Of a stretch of DNA of 64,000 nucleotides, positions 1-8,161 are shown one piece after another. Numbering within the stretch: the first letter of the stretch is position 1; the number at the start of each line of letters is the position of its first letter. The position numbers and the translations under genes were made by a program. The notes beneath the pieces are model-generated. The model was not told the origin of the DNA, searched no databases, and saw nothing but the letters and a program-made list of their open reading frames with translations. This stretch comes from Mariniblastus fucicola (GTDB lineage Bacteria; Planctomycetota; Planctomycetia; Pirellulales; Pirellulaceae), in contig NZ_CP042912.1 in NCBI RefSeq assembly GCF_008087665.1, positions 2,790,001 through 2,854,000 of the forward strand, written 5' to 3'.

Positions 1-64
1 TCACACCAACCAATCGTCTCAAACGCCGCGCCACTAGCCGCATCCCTTCCCATCCCCCTCCGTC

Positions 65-136
65 GTTTAACGGCAAGCCGTAGGCGACTGCGTCTCCAAC
101 CATCCAGTCACCGTCGCCTGCGGCTTGCCGTTAAAC
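65..136. repeat. 24-bp inverted repeat (REP-like palindrome)
   Basis: Arms at 65-88 and 113-136 pair with a single mismatch around a 24-base loop; the arm contains GGCAAGCCGTAGGCGAC. It lies just downstream of the DsrE-like gene, so it could help stop or stabilise that transcript, but no T-run follows it on the minus strand. It resembles the many palindromic intergenic repeats of planctomycete genomes. Confidence 0.75.
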
Positions 137-153
137 AATCAACCACCCCAACG

Positions 154-693
154 CTAAAACGGACACAGCGCATATCCGTCGTGCTGCAACAACGCGTGGG
201 CCGTCATCGCCGAAGGAGCCAACTTCACGCCGGGCAGCAGATCTTCCTTCCCGATCCCGCGCCACGCTGCGGTCTGCCCGCACAGATAAATCGTCGTGCG
301 ATTCTTCTGCAACGCCGCGATGATGGCCGCGTTAGGATTCTCGATCCCATCGTTTTCATTGCCGTAGAACTCGTTCTTCGATACGTCAATCGCCGCAGTT
401 CCATGGACCACGATCGCAACCGAGACTTTCTTCGGATCCGCGCCGCCGTCAACATTGACGTTGATGAACCGAGCCGCGCTGTCGAAAGTCCGATTGATCT
501 TTGCCCCAGACTTTTCCGCAACGTCGAAACAGATCTTCAACTCCGTATCAGCACTCAGCTTCACATCCGAATCAACGGAAGCAATTTTGCCAAACTCGGG
601 AATCACGCTGCCCGCCCGAAAAACATCTTTCTGTTGCGGTATCGCGACAGCAGCGAACAGGACCAGGAAACAAACGGACAATTTTAAAAACAT
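154..693 (-). CDS. Secreted DsrE/DsrF-like family protein
   Basis: The 179-residue product starts with a hydrophobic signal peptide (residues 1-19, LSVCFLVLFAAVA), so it should be exported. The rest fits the DsrE/DsrF-like sulfur-relay fold: a VVHGTA strand, a Cys in YLCGQTA near residue 139, and a C-terminal stretch PSAMTAHALLQHDGYAL typical of the COG1416 branch. Members of this superfamily bind small sulfur species or act in sulfur transfer, but the exported short forms have no settled function. It stands alone, with an inverted repeat just after its stop codon. The family call is good; the biochemical role is unknown. Confidence 0.8.
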   Translation of the reverse strand: MFLKLSVCFLVLFAAVAIPQQKDVFRAGSVIPEFGKIASVDSDVKLSADTELKICFDVAEKSGAKINRTFDSAARFINVNVDGGADPKKVSVAIVVHGTAAIDVSKNEFYGNENDGIENPNAAIIAALQKNRTTIYLCGQTAAWRGIGKEDLLPGVKLAPSAMTAHALLQHDGYALCPF

Positions 694-942
694 GGACGAG
701 CCTTTGAGATGCTAGCGGGTTTGATTTCACGATCGAGGTTTGCGACCGTCGGCAAACACATTCTAATTCTTTAGCGACTTCGGCACAGAAGGTGCAATAA
801 AGTTGTCATGGTGGAAGGCAAACGGCTCGTTGTCGGATTCGACGGCCATTTGCAGGGTTGCAAGGATGCAACTTTTACAAAACGCGTGAACGTTTTACCG
901 CCAGCAAACTAAAACATCACATCCAGTCCATGGAGGGAACGG

Positions 943-2454
943 ATGACAACTATCGGGAACCCCCGTACCGTCTGGCAGTACACACCTGCCTTGTTATTGC
1001 TCGTTTTGGTCTCGTTCTGCAGCACACTCACCGCCGCCGCAGACGAAAAACCAATGCTGTACTTCTTCACCAGCAAAGGCTGTGCTCCCTGCATTCAGGT
1101 CAAGCACGTCATCAAACAGCTGGGGACCGAAGGATACCCCGTGACCACCGTCGACGTCGGCGAAAGACCTGATTGGGCGGACGCGTTTCGGGTCACCCAC
1201 ACCCCAACGCTGGCTCTCGTTCGCAGCAACGAAGTCCTCGCATGGCAACCGCGGCCGATGCGAGCCGAAGAATTGAGAGGCTGGTTTCGTACGATTGGCT
1301 ACACGCCAACTCGCCCGGCTGGAACGCTGAAACAATCCACCCGTACGGCTTCGGACGATTCGCCCAGAACTCGACCGGTGCAAACGAAAGTCTCCCTCGC
1401 TTCCAACAAATCAGTCGCCAAATCCGGTGCGGCGTTTTCAACCCCGACGATGCACAAGGGGACGGACCGACCGCAAAACAGGTTCGAAGCCAGAGCACTC
1501 AACGCGACCGTTCGGCTGCAGGTCAAAGACGAAACGGGCACGTCTTACGCAACGGGAACTGTGATCCATACGCACCAGGGCGAGAGCCTTGTGATGACTT
1601 GCGGTCACGTGTTTCGCGAATCCGGTGGCAGTGGTGAGATCACGGCCGAGTTCGGTTTTGCCAACGGAGCCACTGTCAAAGTTCCGGGCAAGTTGCTGGA
1701 CTACGATGCGAAAGCGAACGACATTGCTTTGGTCGCGATTCAAAACGGCAACCATTCGCTCAACGCGGTCGAAGTCGCAATCGCCGATCTGAAAGTTGAT
1801 CGTGGCGATCGGGTCTTTTCGGTTGGCTGCGACCACGGCGACGACCCAACGATCCGCAACACTGCGATCAAGAATCTTGCCCGCTACGATGGCTCGATGA
1901 AGTACGACATCTACGGCCGCCCGGTCAATGGCCGCAGCGGTGGCGGATTGTTCAACGCCCAGGGCCAGCTCATCGGAGTTTGCAACGCGGCAGCGGTTGA
2001 AGTCGACGAGGGCATTTACTCGGCGTTGGAAACCGTTCATTGGCAGATCACCAAGACGAATCTTGAACATCTGTTTCAATCGACTCCGGCCAGCCCACTT
2101 CGAGATCGCCGCATGATTGCGTCCAATGCCGCGGCAAACGCTGCTGACTCGCGGAATCTGGTTCCGATTCGTCGCCAGCGGGAAACACCACGATCGCTGG
2201 CCCCTCGAACTGCCCCTCGAACTGCTCCTCGCGTCGCTGCTGCAAGCTCGCCTGTTCAGAACGTTTCGTTCCAATCGCCTGTTCGTAGTTCTGACCAGGA
2301 AGTCATCATCACAGTTCGCTCCAAAAGCAATCCGCAGGATTCGCGCACCATCACGATTTCCGACCCAACCCCAAAGCTGTTGGACTATCTCGGCGGAATG
2401 GAAGGCGACGAATCGCGTTCGCTGAAGATGGCACAGTATCGCGAATGGCGCTAG
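943..2454 (+). CDS. Secreted thioredoxin-fold / trypsin-like serine protease fusion
   Basis: The 503-residue protein has a signal peptide (about residues 12-33), then a thioredoxin-like domain (about 35-115) with the redox motif CAPC at 47-50 and a cis-proline context THTPTLALV. After a Ser/Thr-rich linker (about 120-180) comes a trypsin-like protease domain: catalytic His222 in TCGHVF, Asp260 in AKANDIALV and Ser332 in GRSGGGLF. A basic, Pro/Arg-rich region and a tail ending in SLKMAQYREWR follow. All three catalytic residues are present, so it is probably an active envelope protease whose thioredoxin part may handle disulfide substrates (inference). A start at 943 gives a complete signal peptide. 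The DNA of the tail recurs near 3255. Confidence 0.85.
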   Translation: MTTIGNPRTVWQYTPALLLLVLVSFCSTLTAAADEKPMLYFFTSKGCAPCIQVKHVIKQLGTEGYPVTTVDVGERPDWADAFRVTHTPTLALVRSNEVLAWQPRPMRAEELRGWFRTIGYTPTRPAGTLKQSTRTASDDSPRTRPVQTKVSLASNKSVAKSGAAFSTPTMHKGTDRPQNRFEARALNATVRLQVKDETGTSYATGTVIHTHQGESLVMTCGHVFRESGGSGEITAEFGFANGATVKVPGKLLDYDAKANDIALVAIQNGNHSLNAVEVAIADLKVDRGDRVFSVGCDHGDDPTIRNTAIKNLARYDGSMKYDIYGRPVNGRSGGGLFNAQGQLIGVCNAAAVEVDEGIYSALETVHWQITKTNLEHLFQSTPASPLRDRRMIASNAAANAADSRNLVPIRRQRETPRSLAPRTAPRTAPRVAAASSPVQNVSFQSPVRSSDQEVIITVRSKSNPQDSRTITISDPTPKLLDYLGGMEGDESRSLKMAQYREWR

Positions 2455-2769
2455 GTTAAGTGAGTACAGCAAATCACCTGCCCGACGCATTCAATGCTGC
2501 AACTCCACGAGTCCTACGTTCAAAGCAATAGGCGGAAGCTGCGGTAAAGCGTTGCCAACAGGAGCGACACGTCACGGTGGCTTCCGAAAATTCAGGTCGA
2601 CGCCGTTCTCATTGCAACGTTGGTGATATATTTGGAATTCGCATCGCCGGCCAAAAGTGCCAACTCCGCAGGATAACAACACGATGCTTGCGAAGCCCGA
2701 CTTGCGCGTGTTTGAAGATGAACGTTCGCTGGTTCGGGCTCGGTGGCCGCGAACATTTTGCGGCTGAAC

Positions 2770-2784
2770 CCGGCTTCAAGCCGG
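2770..2784. repeat. Short perfect hairpin in the 2455-2829 intergenic gap
   Basis: CCGGCTTCAAGCCGG folds into a tight hairpin within a GC-rich patch (about 2731-2800) that looks like the planctomycete REP-type sequence seen elsewhere in the window. No convincing gene was found in the 375-base gap; the 89-codon reading frame that crosses it has no family resemblance or ribosome binding site. Confidence 0.5.
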
Positions 2785-2829
2785 AACCAATCCCTGTGGC
2801 CAGGCTATTGAATGTGAGTCTATCTCCTG

Positions 2830-3351
2830 ATGCAACAGCTATTTGAACAATTCGCCGCTGATGTTGCCGCTCAACCGCAGTGGCTTCAAATATGGGGGAA
2901 TATTCTGGGCCCGGTCACCTTGTTGTCGATGATCCTGTTCCTGTTTCGCCGCAACTTAATTCCCGTCGCCCTGCTCACGGTTTTCGTTCTGCCTTCAATG
3001 CTGCTGCTCTACCACAACTTCGGATACAGCCGCATCCTCGGGCTCGCCCACATCGTTTTCTGGACTCCTGCCGACGTCTACCTTCTGAAAATCAGAACGA
3101 CTTGGCGAGTGCGTGAAACATGGCTCGGCAAATGGATCATCGTCGCCTTGGCAGTCATGCTTATCTCGCTCGCCTTCGACTATGTAGATCTTGCTCGCTG
3201 GCTGCTGGGCGACCGTGGGCGTGTTCACTTGAGTATGATGCGGACTGAGTTGGCTGGACTATCTCAACGGCATGAAAGGGGGCAAATTACGATCGCTGAA
3301 GATGGCACAGCATCGAGAATGGCGTTAGCGGCGCCAAAGCACGGCAGTTGA
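2830..3351 (+). CDS. Small multi-pass membrane protein of unknown function
   Basis: The 173-residue product has three or four hydrophobic segments (about residues 24-40, 43-62, 70-85 and 101-120), so it is most likely an inner-membrane protein. I do not recognise the family. The C-terminal part after about residue 137 (MRTELAGLSQRHERG...) is suspicious: in the +1 frame the same DNA (3239-3328) encodes a tail closely matching the end of the upstream protease and reaches a stop at 3326-3328. Either the natural C-terminus has been frameshifted, or a fragment of the protease gene has been fused to this gene. It is transcribed toward the deacetylase gene, 24 bases away. Confidence 0.6.
   Translation: MQQLFEQFAADVAAQPQWLQIWGNILGPVTLLSMILFLFRRNLIPVALLTVFVLPSMLLLYHNFGYSRILGLAHIVFWTPADVYLLKIRTTWRVRETWLGKWIIVALAVMLISLAFDYVDLARWLLGDRGRVHLSMMRTELAGLSQRHERGQITIAEDGTASRMALAAPKHGS
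3255..3328 (+). repeat. Diverged copy of the protease gene's 3' end
   Basis: Bases 3255-3328 match 2381-2454, the last 74 bases of the thioredoxin-protease gene, at a constant offset of 874 bases and including the stop codon. In the matching frame it reads LDYLNGMKGGKLRSLKMAQHREWR followed by a stop, against LDYLGGMEGDESRSLKMAQYREWR in the protease. It is out of frame with the membrane-protein gene that contains it. Confidence 0.85.
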
Positions 3352-3375
3352 TACCCAACTCGCAAGCTGGAGACT

Positions 3376-4242
3376 CTATTTCACTTTAGTCGCAGAGTCC
3401 GGCGTTCCGGGTTCTGCGTTGTCCTGTTTTGCGTTTGCATTTTCCTGTTTCGATTTCACCCATGCGGCGGCCTCTTGAAATGTAGCCACCCAGACGGAAT
3501 CATCTTCCTGCAACGCTCGAAGTATTTCCCGATGATCGTCAGCGCTAATTGCAAGATGGTCGCCGCCAACACCATGAAACATGAAAACAAGCCAACCGTT
3601 GGCCTCTTTTGCGGCGTCAACTTGCGCAAGCTGGAACGCCAAGTCGTGCTGATCGCCTGCGATTGTCTTCACATCAAACAAGTCAATGTTTCCATTGCCA
3701 GGAACTTCGATTCCATTCCTGGTGCTTCGCGCGGCAAAGAATCGCTCTTTGACCAACGGGACATAACTATGTTTGTCTTCGTCGATATATGTGCAGCCGC
3801 ATGGATATGCGAACGTGGCGGTTCCCTGCTCGACACCGTTGTTGATCTGGTTCGCCAGGTTTTTATCAAGTTCTTTCGCCATCCGTTCGTCGTTGTAGTC
3901 TTCCGAAGCGTTTCCGGCCTTCACCCAATCAAATTTGCGGGGGCAAGGATGAAAGATCGTATGCCCAGCCAACTCGTGCCCCGCCTCACGGACCTGGTCC
4001 AAGTCGTCTTGTGACCAACGATGAACTTCTTCGCCCAGCCAGAAGAATGTCCCCTTGAACGCTGCGGCCTTTAATTGTGGCAATGCGTGCTCAAGATGAC
4101 TTGGCAGTCCATCATCGTAGGTAAGCGTGACGCAAAATGTTTTCCCTTCAGGCCAATATCCATCCTGCGCAGTGGCGACTGCCGGGAATGAGATCAACAT
4201 GATGAAAAGCAAGAACCATTTTGGTTGTAATGTAACTGGCAT
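3376..4242 (-). CDS. Secreted polysaccharide deacetylase (NodB domain)
   Basis: This is a carbohydrate esterase family 4 type enzyme, expected to remove N- or O-acetyl groups from a polysaccharide in the envelope. The first NodB motif is TYDDG, with the catalytic-base and metal-binding aspartates; the second is the metal-binding HELAGHTIFHP (His, His). Later conserved blocks are AYPCGC and FMFHGVGG. I place the start at 4242 (MPVTLQPKWFLLF...) because a signal peptide ending near AVATAQ follows directly; the frame is open upstream to 4323. The C-terminus is a polar Lys/Asn/Glu tail. It converges on the membrane-protein gene. Confidence 0.85.
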   Translation of the reverse strand: MPVTLQPKWFLLFIMLISFPAVATAQDGYWPEGKTFCVTLTYDDGLPSHLEHALPQLKAAAFKGTFFWLGEEVHRWSQDDLDQVREAGHELAGHTIFHPCPRKFDWVKAGNASEDYNDERMAKELDKNLANQINNGVEQGTATFAYPCGCTYIDEDKHSYVPLVKERFFAARSTRNGIEVPGNGNIDLFDVKTIAGDQHDLAFQLAQVDAAKEANGWLVFMFHGVGGDHLAISADDHREILRALQEDDSVWVATFQEAAAWVKSKQENANAKQDNAEPGTPDSATKVK

Positions 4243-4720
4243 GAGATCGATTACTTCAAGAATATGCGGGGCATGAATAACGCCAACGGCAAACAGGCTG
4301 TTTCCTGACGTTAGCAGAATCACTACCCAAAGTCGAGGAAATCGAAGCCGAATCTGTCCGCATTATTCCCGCTGAAGGGCTTAAACGGCGACAGAGGCCG
4401 TCTGGGAAGCGCTCGACGAATTCAAATGAGACGACTGTACAACTCTAGCCAAAAAATGAAACCGGAGTCCGCCGGACTGGGCTTATCACGCCGTGGCGGC
4501 TTGGAATTGTTGATGGTCATATTGAAATCGAAATAGGTTAACCAAAATCCTTTACCGGACCTCGTTTTTATCCAGTCGCGAGCTGCTGTAGAAAAACAAG
4601 GTCCGGCCGTTTGAGTCACTCAAACAGAACAGCTACGATACCCTTTTTAGCGCGACCACCGACAGTTTCAACAATCAATGGGACATCCCCGAAACTTAGC
4701 CCCTGTAGCGAGTTACAAAC
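4243..4720. other. Intergenic region with two palindromes
   Basis: No convincing gene was seen. It holds a 15-bp inverted repeat (arms 4555-4569 and 4592-4606, one mismatch, arms rich in CCGGACCT and T/A runs) followed by a perfect GTTTGAGT-C-ACTCAAAC palindrome at 4609-4625. The first could act as a bidirectional terminator because the arms end in runs of T and A. Confidence 0.5.
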
Positions 4721-4852
4721 ATGCAACTCTTCTCGTTCTTTGACGCCGTTCCACTAGCCCAAGGCTACCTATATGGCCAAATTGCAGGAATCGCCATATT
4801 GGTTCTTGCCATTGGTGGCTTTTATCTGTCGAAATATCTATCCAAGAAATAG
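4721..4852 (+). CDS. Possible 43-residue single-pass membrane peptide
   Basis: The short frame reads MQLFSFFDAVPLAQGYLYG, then a hydrophobic segment QIAGIAILVLAIGGFYL and a basic end SKYLSKK before TAG. An amphipathic N-terminus, one clean transmembrane helix and a positively charged C-terminal end are typical of genuine small membrane proteins. No strong Shine-Dalgarno sequence precedes the ATG and I do not recognise a family, so it remains a candidate. Confidence 0.4.
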   Translation: MQLFSFFDAVPLAQGYLYGQIAGIAILVLAIGGFYLSKYLSKK

Positions 4853-5363
4853 ACAGGATAGCAATTCGTTGAACCGCAGCCGCGGGCCGGGCTATTTCGG
4901 AATAGATATTTGTTCGACGCGCCCGGTTTTCCATGGCTCTCAATGGCTCAATTGCGCGGCGGCAGTATCAACGGCAGATGTCGTTTGCTCCAATTCAGTC
5001 TGAGCCTGTTGGCCCGAGTTTTCGTTCGCAACAGCGGTGTCAGAATCGCATTGAGTCGGCATCGAACCTGAAGGGCTACAGGAAGAAGATCTAAACACGA
5101 ATATCGAGACGGTGAAGCAGGCCAAGCGACGGAAGGAGATTCATTTCCCTCCATCACTTGTCGTTGCAACAGCGTGTTTATGAAAGAGGTTTCAAGACTC
5201 ACAACATGCCGCATGACAAAACGTTGTTGGGTTGAAATCGCTTCTTGTTGGTGTTATCACCGCCGGATAGACTGATGATCATGCGGCATCTATATCGAGA
5301 CCACTCGCCGTTTGTCGCAGGTGAACACCCAGTCGCACCGCTTGAACAACCCGAGGCTTGTGA
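4853..5363. other. Intergenic region, no confident gene
   Basis: The only frame of interest is on the minus strand at 4940-5125 (61 codons), with a short hydrophobic start, a Cys in a lipobox-like context (FRSSSC) and an acidic, Gln/Thr-rich remainder (TELEQTTSAVDTAAAQLSH). It could be a tiny lipoprotein, but the signal sequence is poor and I do not call it. Confidence 0.3.
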
Positions 5364-6263
5364 ATGCTGAACGAAGACAACGCTGCATACCTGAGATACA
5401 CTGGTCCTCAACGGATTGACCGCTCGATGCACACCCTTGAAGGGTTGGTGACAGGGATCGCCATTGATTCCAAGATCAATGATAAAGAACTCGCTGCTCT
5501 TACGGGATGGATTGCAAGCCATCGCGAGCATGCAAACCGACACCCGTTCAATGAGGTCATTGGCCGGCTCAACGAAATTCTCGCTGACGGAATCCTTGAC
5601 GATGATGAGAAGGCAGACATTCTTTGGCTTTGCAACAAATTCTCAACTGAAAACTCATTCTTCTCCCAAGTCTCTTCTGACATGCAGAGACTACAGGGAA
5701 TTCTTGGTGGCATCGCCGCCGACGGGAAAATCACAGTTGATGAACTTGAAAACCTGAACGAATGGCTCTATGAGCACGAACATCTAAAAACTTGCTGGCC
5801 GTATGACGAGCTTGAGGCTTTGATAATCGCTGTACTTGAGGACGGCGTTATCGACGAAGGTGAACATAAAGCTCTGCTGGCCTTTTTTCGTGAATTCACT
5901 GATAGACCGGGACACAAAGCAGTGAAACTGCCCGCCAAATCAGAAGACTTGCTGCTTGGTGGCGTCTGCGCGGTCTGCCCTGAAATTCAATTTCTGAAAC
6001 AGAAGTTCTGTTTCACTGGCACCTCAACACGAATGACGCGCGACGAATTGGCACAGCAGGTAGCAAATTTTGGCGGAATGTTTTCGCGCGGGCTAACACA
6101 ATCCGTGAACTATTTGATTGTCGGCGCGGATGGCAACCCGTGTTGGGCATATGCTTGTTACGGTCGCAAGGTCGAGCAAGCCGTTTCATTTCGAAAGAAA
6201 GGGTTGCCAATCGTGATCGTTCATGAAAACGACTACTGGGATGCCGTCGCTGACTACACGTAG
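5364..6263 (+). CDS. TerB-like repeat protein with C-terminal BRCT domain
   Basis: The 299-residue product has two related helical repeats (about residues 22-100 and 105-180). Each carries acidic motifs of the form GI.DD/E..I...E (GIAIDSKINDKEL, GILDDDEKADI, GIAADGKITVDEL, GVIDEGEHKAL), as in TerB/tellurite-resistance-type metal-binding domains. Residues about 205-299 form a BRCT domain (KFCFTGTSTRMTRDELAQ, FGGMFSRGLTQSVNYLIVG, then the C-terminal Trp in NDYWDAV), of the kind found in bacterial NAD-dependent ligase and exonuclease-like proteins, where it binds DNA or phosphopeptides. No enzymatic domain is visible. It precedes the AlbA_2-type gene by 110 bases on the same strand. The exact role is unknown; genome-integrity or defence work is plausible. 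Confidence 0.7.
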   Translation: MLNEDNAAYLRYTGPQRIDRSMHTLEGLVTGIAIDSKINDKELAALTGWIASHREHANRHPFNEVIGRLNEILADGILDDDEKADILWLCNKFSTENSFFSQVSSDMQRLQGILGGIAADGKITVDELENLNEWLYEHEHLKTCWPYDELEALIIAVLEDGVIDEGEHKALLAFFREFTDRPGHKAVKLPAKSEDLLLGGVCAVCPEIQFLKQKFCFTGTSTRMTRDELAQQVANFGGMFSRGLTQSVNYLIVGADGNPCWAYACYGRKVEQAVSFRKKGLPIVIVHENDYWDAVADYT

Positions 6264-6373
6264 CAAAGTGCGGTATAGCAATTTGAAACACCAGAGCGGT
6301 GAACCCCCTGACGTTTTGAAACGAAAATCACTTGCCGCCGCTCAGAGATTGACGCTACACCTACTGGTCAAAT

Positions 6374-7312
6374 ATGCCAACTCGATACAAAACCATCACG
6401 AAGCGTGCACGCATGTTGCTCAATCGCGAGGAAGGCTTGGATGTGGACTTCAAGAAAAATTCCAAGCTTGACCAGGACGATCTCGTCGCATTCGCGAACG
6501 CTTCTGACGGAGGCGCGATCCTTCTTGGTGTCGCTGAATACACCGGTTCTGATGGGAGGCAGGAAACGGAAATTGCCGGTTGTCAACTAAACGACAATAT
6601 CCGCCTTGAAATTACAAACCGAGCCAATTCGTGCTCTCCACCAGTTGACCTAGAGGTGATTGAGGAAAATGGTTCTCGTAAACCTTTTATTCGGATTGAA
6701 ATACCATCGGGCAATTCAAAACCATATTGCACCTCAGGCGGCACATACAAAATTCGTGGCGATGGACACAACCGGGCATTGCTCCCAAATGAAGTACTCC
6801 AAATACTTCTTGCGAATGAGACCGAGACCTTCGTTACCCGTTTCCGTGAGGCTACCGATCATGTTCACGAACAATTGCAACAACTGACTGCAAATCTGTC
6901 TCAGCAATTCGATTCCGTTTTTAATGATGTTCAAAGTATTCGCGAAAACTTGGAGGAAGCGACTTGTCAAATATTCAGCGAGACTTCAGATGCAGCTTCA
7001 AACGCTGAGGACTCCACCTCAGGCATCTATGAAAATCAACGCCATATCCTTGAGAACAAAGAGGCAATTGAGTTTATCCGCCGGGATGTCGAGATTGCCA
7101 GTAGAAAAATCGACTCTTTGCTTGTTGGCCAGCACATACAAGACTTGAGCGTTCCGCTGCTAGAGAAAGATTTGTCCAGGGAACTATTGGGGACGTCTGT
7201 TGTTACAAAAAAACAGCAGAAAAGATTCATTGAATGGGCTCAAGACGCATACCCTACCGTACCCCCAGAAAAAATTGAGTTGATCGTAGCGCAATACGCA
7301 ACATTGCAATAA
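6374..7312 (+). CDS. AlbA_2 (Schlafen-type) domain protein with coiled-coil region
   Basis: The N-terminal half (about residues 15-140) fits the AlbA_2/Schlafen nucleic-acid-binding domain: EGLDVDFKKNSKLDQDDLVAFANASDGGAILLGV is the classic opening (acidic residue, FANA.GG..L.GV), and YCTSGGTYKIRGDGHNRAL matches its closing R.G..N..L strand. Residues about 150-250 are rich in heptad-like Glu/Gln/Leu and probably coil. The C-terminal 60 residues (KKQQKRFIEWAQDAYPTVPPEKIELIVAQ) are unassigned. Bacterial AlbA_2 proteins are often transcription regulators or parts of defence loci. Together with the preceding TerB-BRCT gene it may form a two-gene unit. Confidence 0.7.
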   Translation: MPTRYKTITKRARMLLNREEGLDVDFKKNSKLDQDDLVAFANASDGGAILLGVAEYTGSDGRQETEIAGCQLNDNIRLEITNRANSCSPPVDLEVIEENGSRKPFIRIEIPSGNSKPYCTSGGTYKIRGDGHNRALLPNEVLQILLANETETFVTRFREATDHVHEQLQQLTANLSQQFDSVFNDVQSIRENLEEATCQIFSETSDAASNAEDSTSGIYENQRHILENKEAIEFIRRDVEIASRKIDSLLVGQHIQDLSVPLLEKDLSRELLGTSVVTKKQQKRFIEWAQDAYPTVPPEKIELIVAQYATLQ

Positions 7313-7532
7313 TTACGTAGAGCCGGATTTTTACTGAATTTCGAGAATGCATGATCGCCGGTTCCGGCATGATGATCGCACGTCTGGACTGCAACGTCCG
7401 CACCGGCACTTGCGACAGACGACTCGTTAAACCGGTGATCCTCCGGGCTTTGGGGGCACTTGCCGCGACGATGGCTGAAGCAACCATTGCGGTTTTCCAG
7501 GTTTCAAACGCAATGTTTGGAGCTGCAAACGC

Positions 7533-7763
7533 GGATTACTAAGCATCCTACGTGGATTACTAAGCATCCTACGTGGATTACTAAGCATCGTACGCGGATT
7601 ACTAAGCATCGTACGCGGATTACTAAGCATCGTACGCGGATTACTAAGCATCCTACGTGGATTACTAAGCATCCTACGCGGTTTACTAAGCATCCTATGC
7701 CGACTACTAAGCATCGTATGCGGATTACTAAGCATCCTACGCCGATTACTAAGCATCAAACAC
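7533..7763. repeat. Tandem array of eleven 21-bp repeats
   Basis: Eleven units with consensus GGATTACTAAGCATC plus a six-base variable part (CCTACG T/C or CGTACGC) run without a break at an exact 21-base period. The last unit is degenerate and an even weaker twelfth may follow. Because 21 is a multiple of three, all three forward frames and the reverse frame stay open: plus frames read GLLSILR or ITKHPTW heptapeptides, and the minus frame reads MLSNPRR. None of these frames has a recognisable start region or neighbour, so I treat the array as a minisatellite-like repeat rather than a gene. It begins 220 bases after the AlbA_2 gene. Confidence 0.9.
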
Positions 7764-8161
7764 GGCATATTACATCGCCTAAACCGCGGATGGATCGAAA
7801 GTGCGGGTTGCAGCGAGGTGCACTCCGGGCGACTTCCAACCCAACACCAACGCCAAACCCGGCAAAAACCGTGTCCAATTTCGCTTTGATGCGATTCACC
7901 CAACGATCTGGACCCCGATCGGAGGGTAAGCCGCATCTCAACCGTGGGGCGGACCCCATGATTGCCTTGGTGAAGCCCCTTGCGAGGGCTGAACCTCCGG
8001 TTGCGTTTAGCTCGTTCGATCGAACGGTTGCCTGAAGTGAACTTGTTCGGCGAGCCTCCAATACTGCCACAGTTTTCATCAGGTCCGCGGACTGGGATCT
8101 GGGAAGGACAGAGCGCGGACCCCGAGCATCAAGTTGACTGTCGAGAGAAAGTCAGGGGCAT
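7764..8161. other. Intergenic region, no confident gene
   Basis: The stretch is GC-rich and open in several frames, but none looks like a protein. It holds a perfect 14-bp palindrome CGTTCGATCGAACG at 8013-8026, which could be a protein-binding site. The 7313-7532 stretch before the repeat array is also without a supported gene. Confidence 0.35.

Noticed and set aside
181-687. Plus-strand frame of 168 codons opposite the DsrE-like gene
   Set aside because: It is an antisense shadow of a gene with a signal peptide and clear family motifs.
7533-7763. CRISPR array
   Set aside because: The units are 21 bases with about seven variable bases, no spacers of 25-40 bases exist and no cas genes are near.
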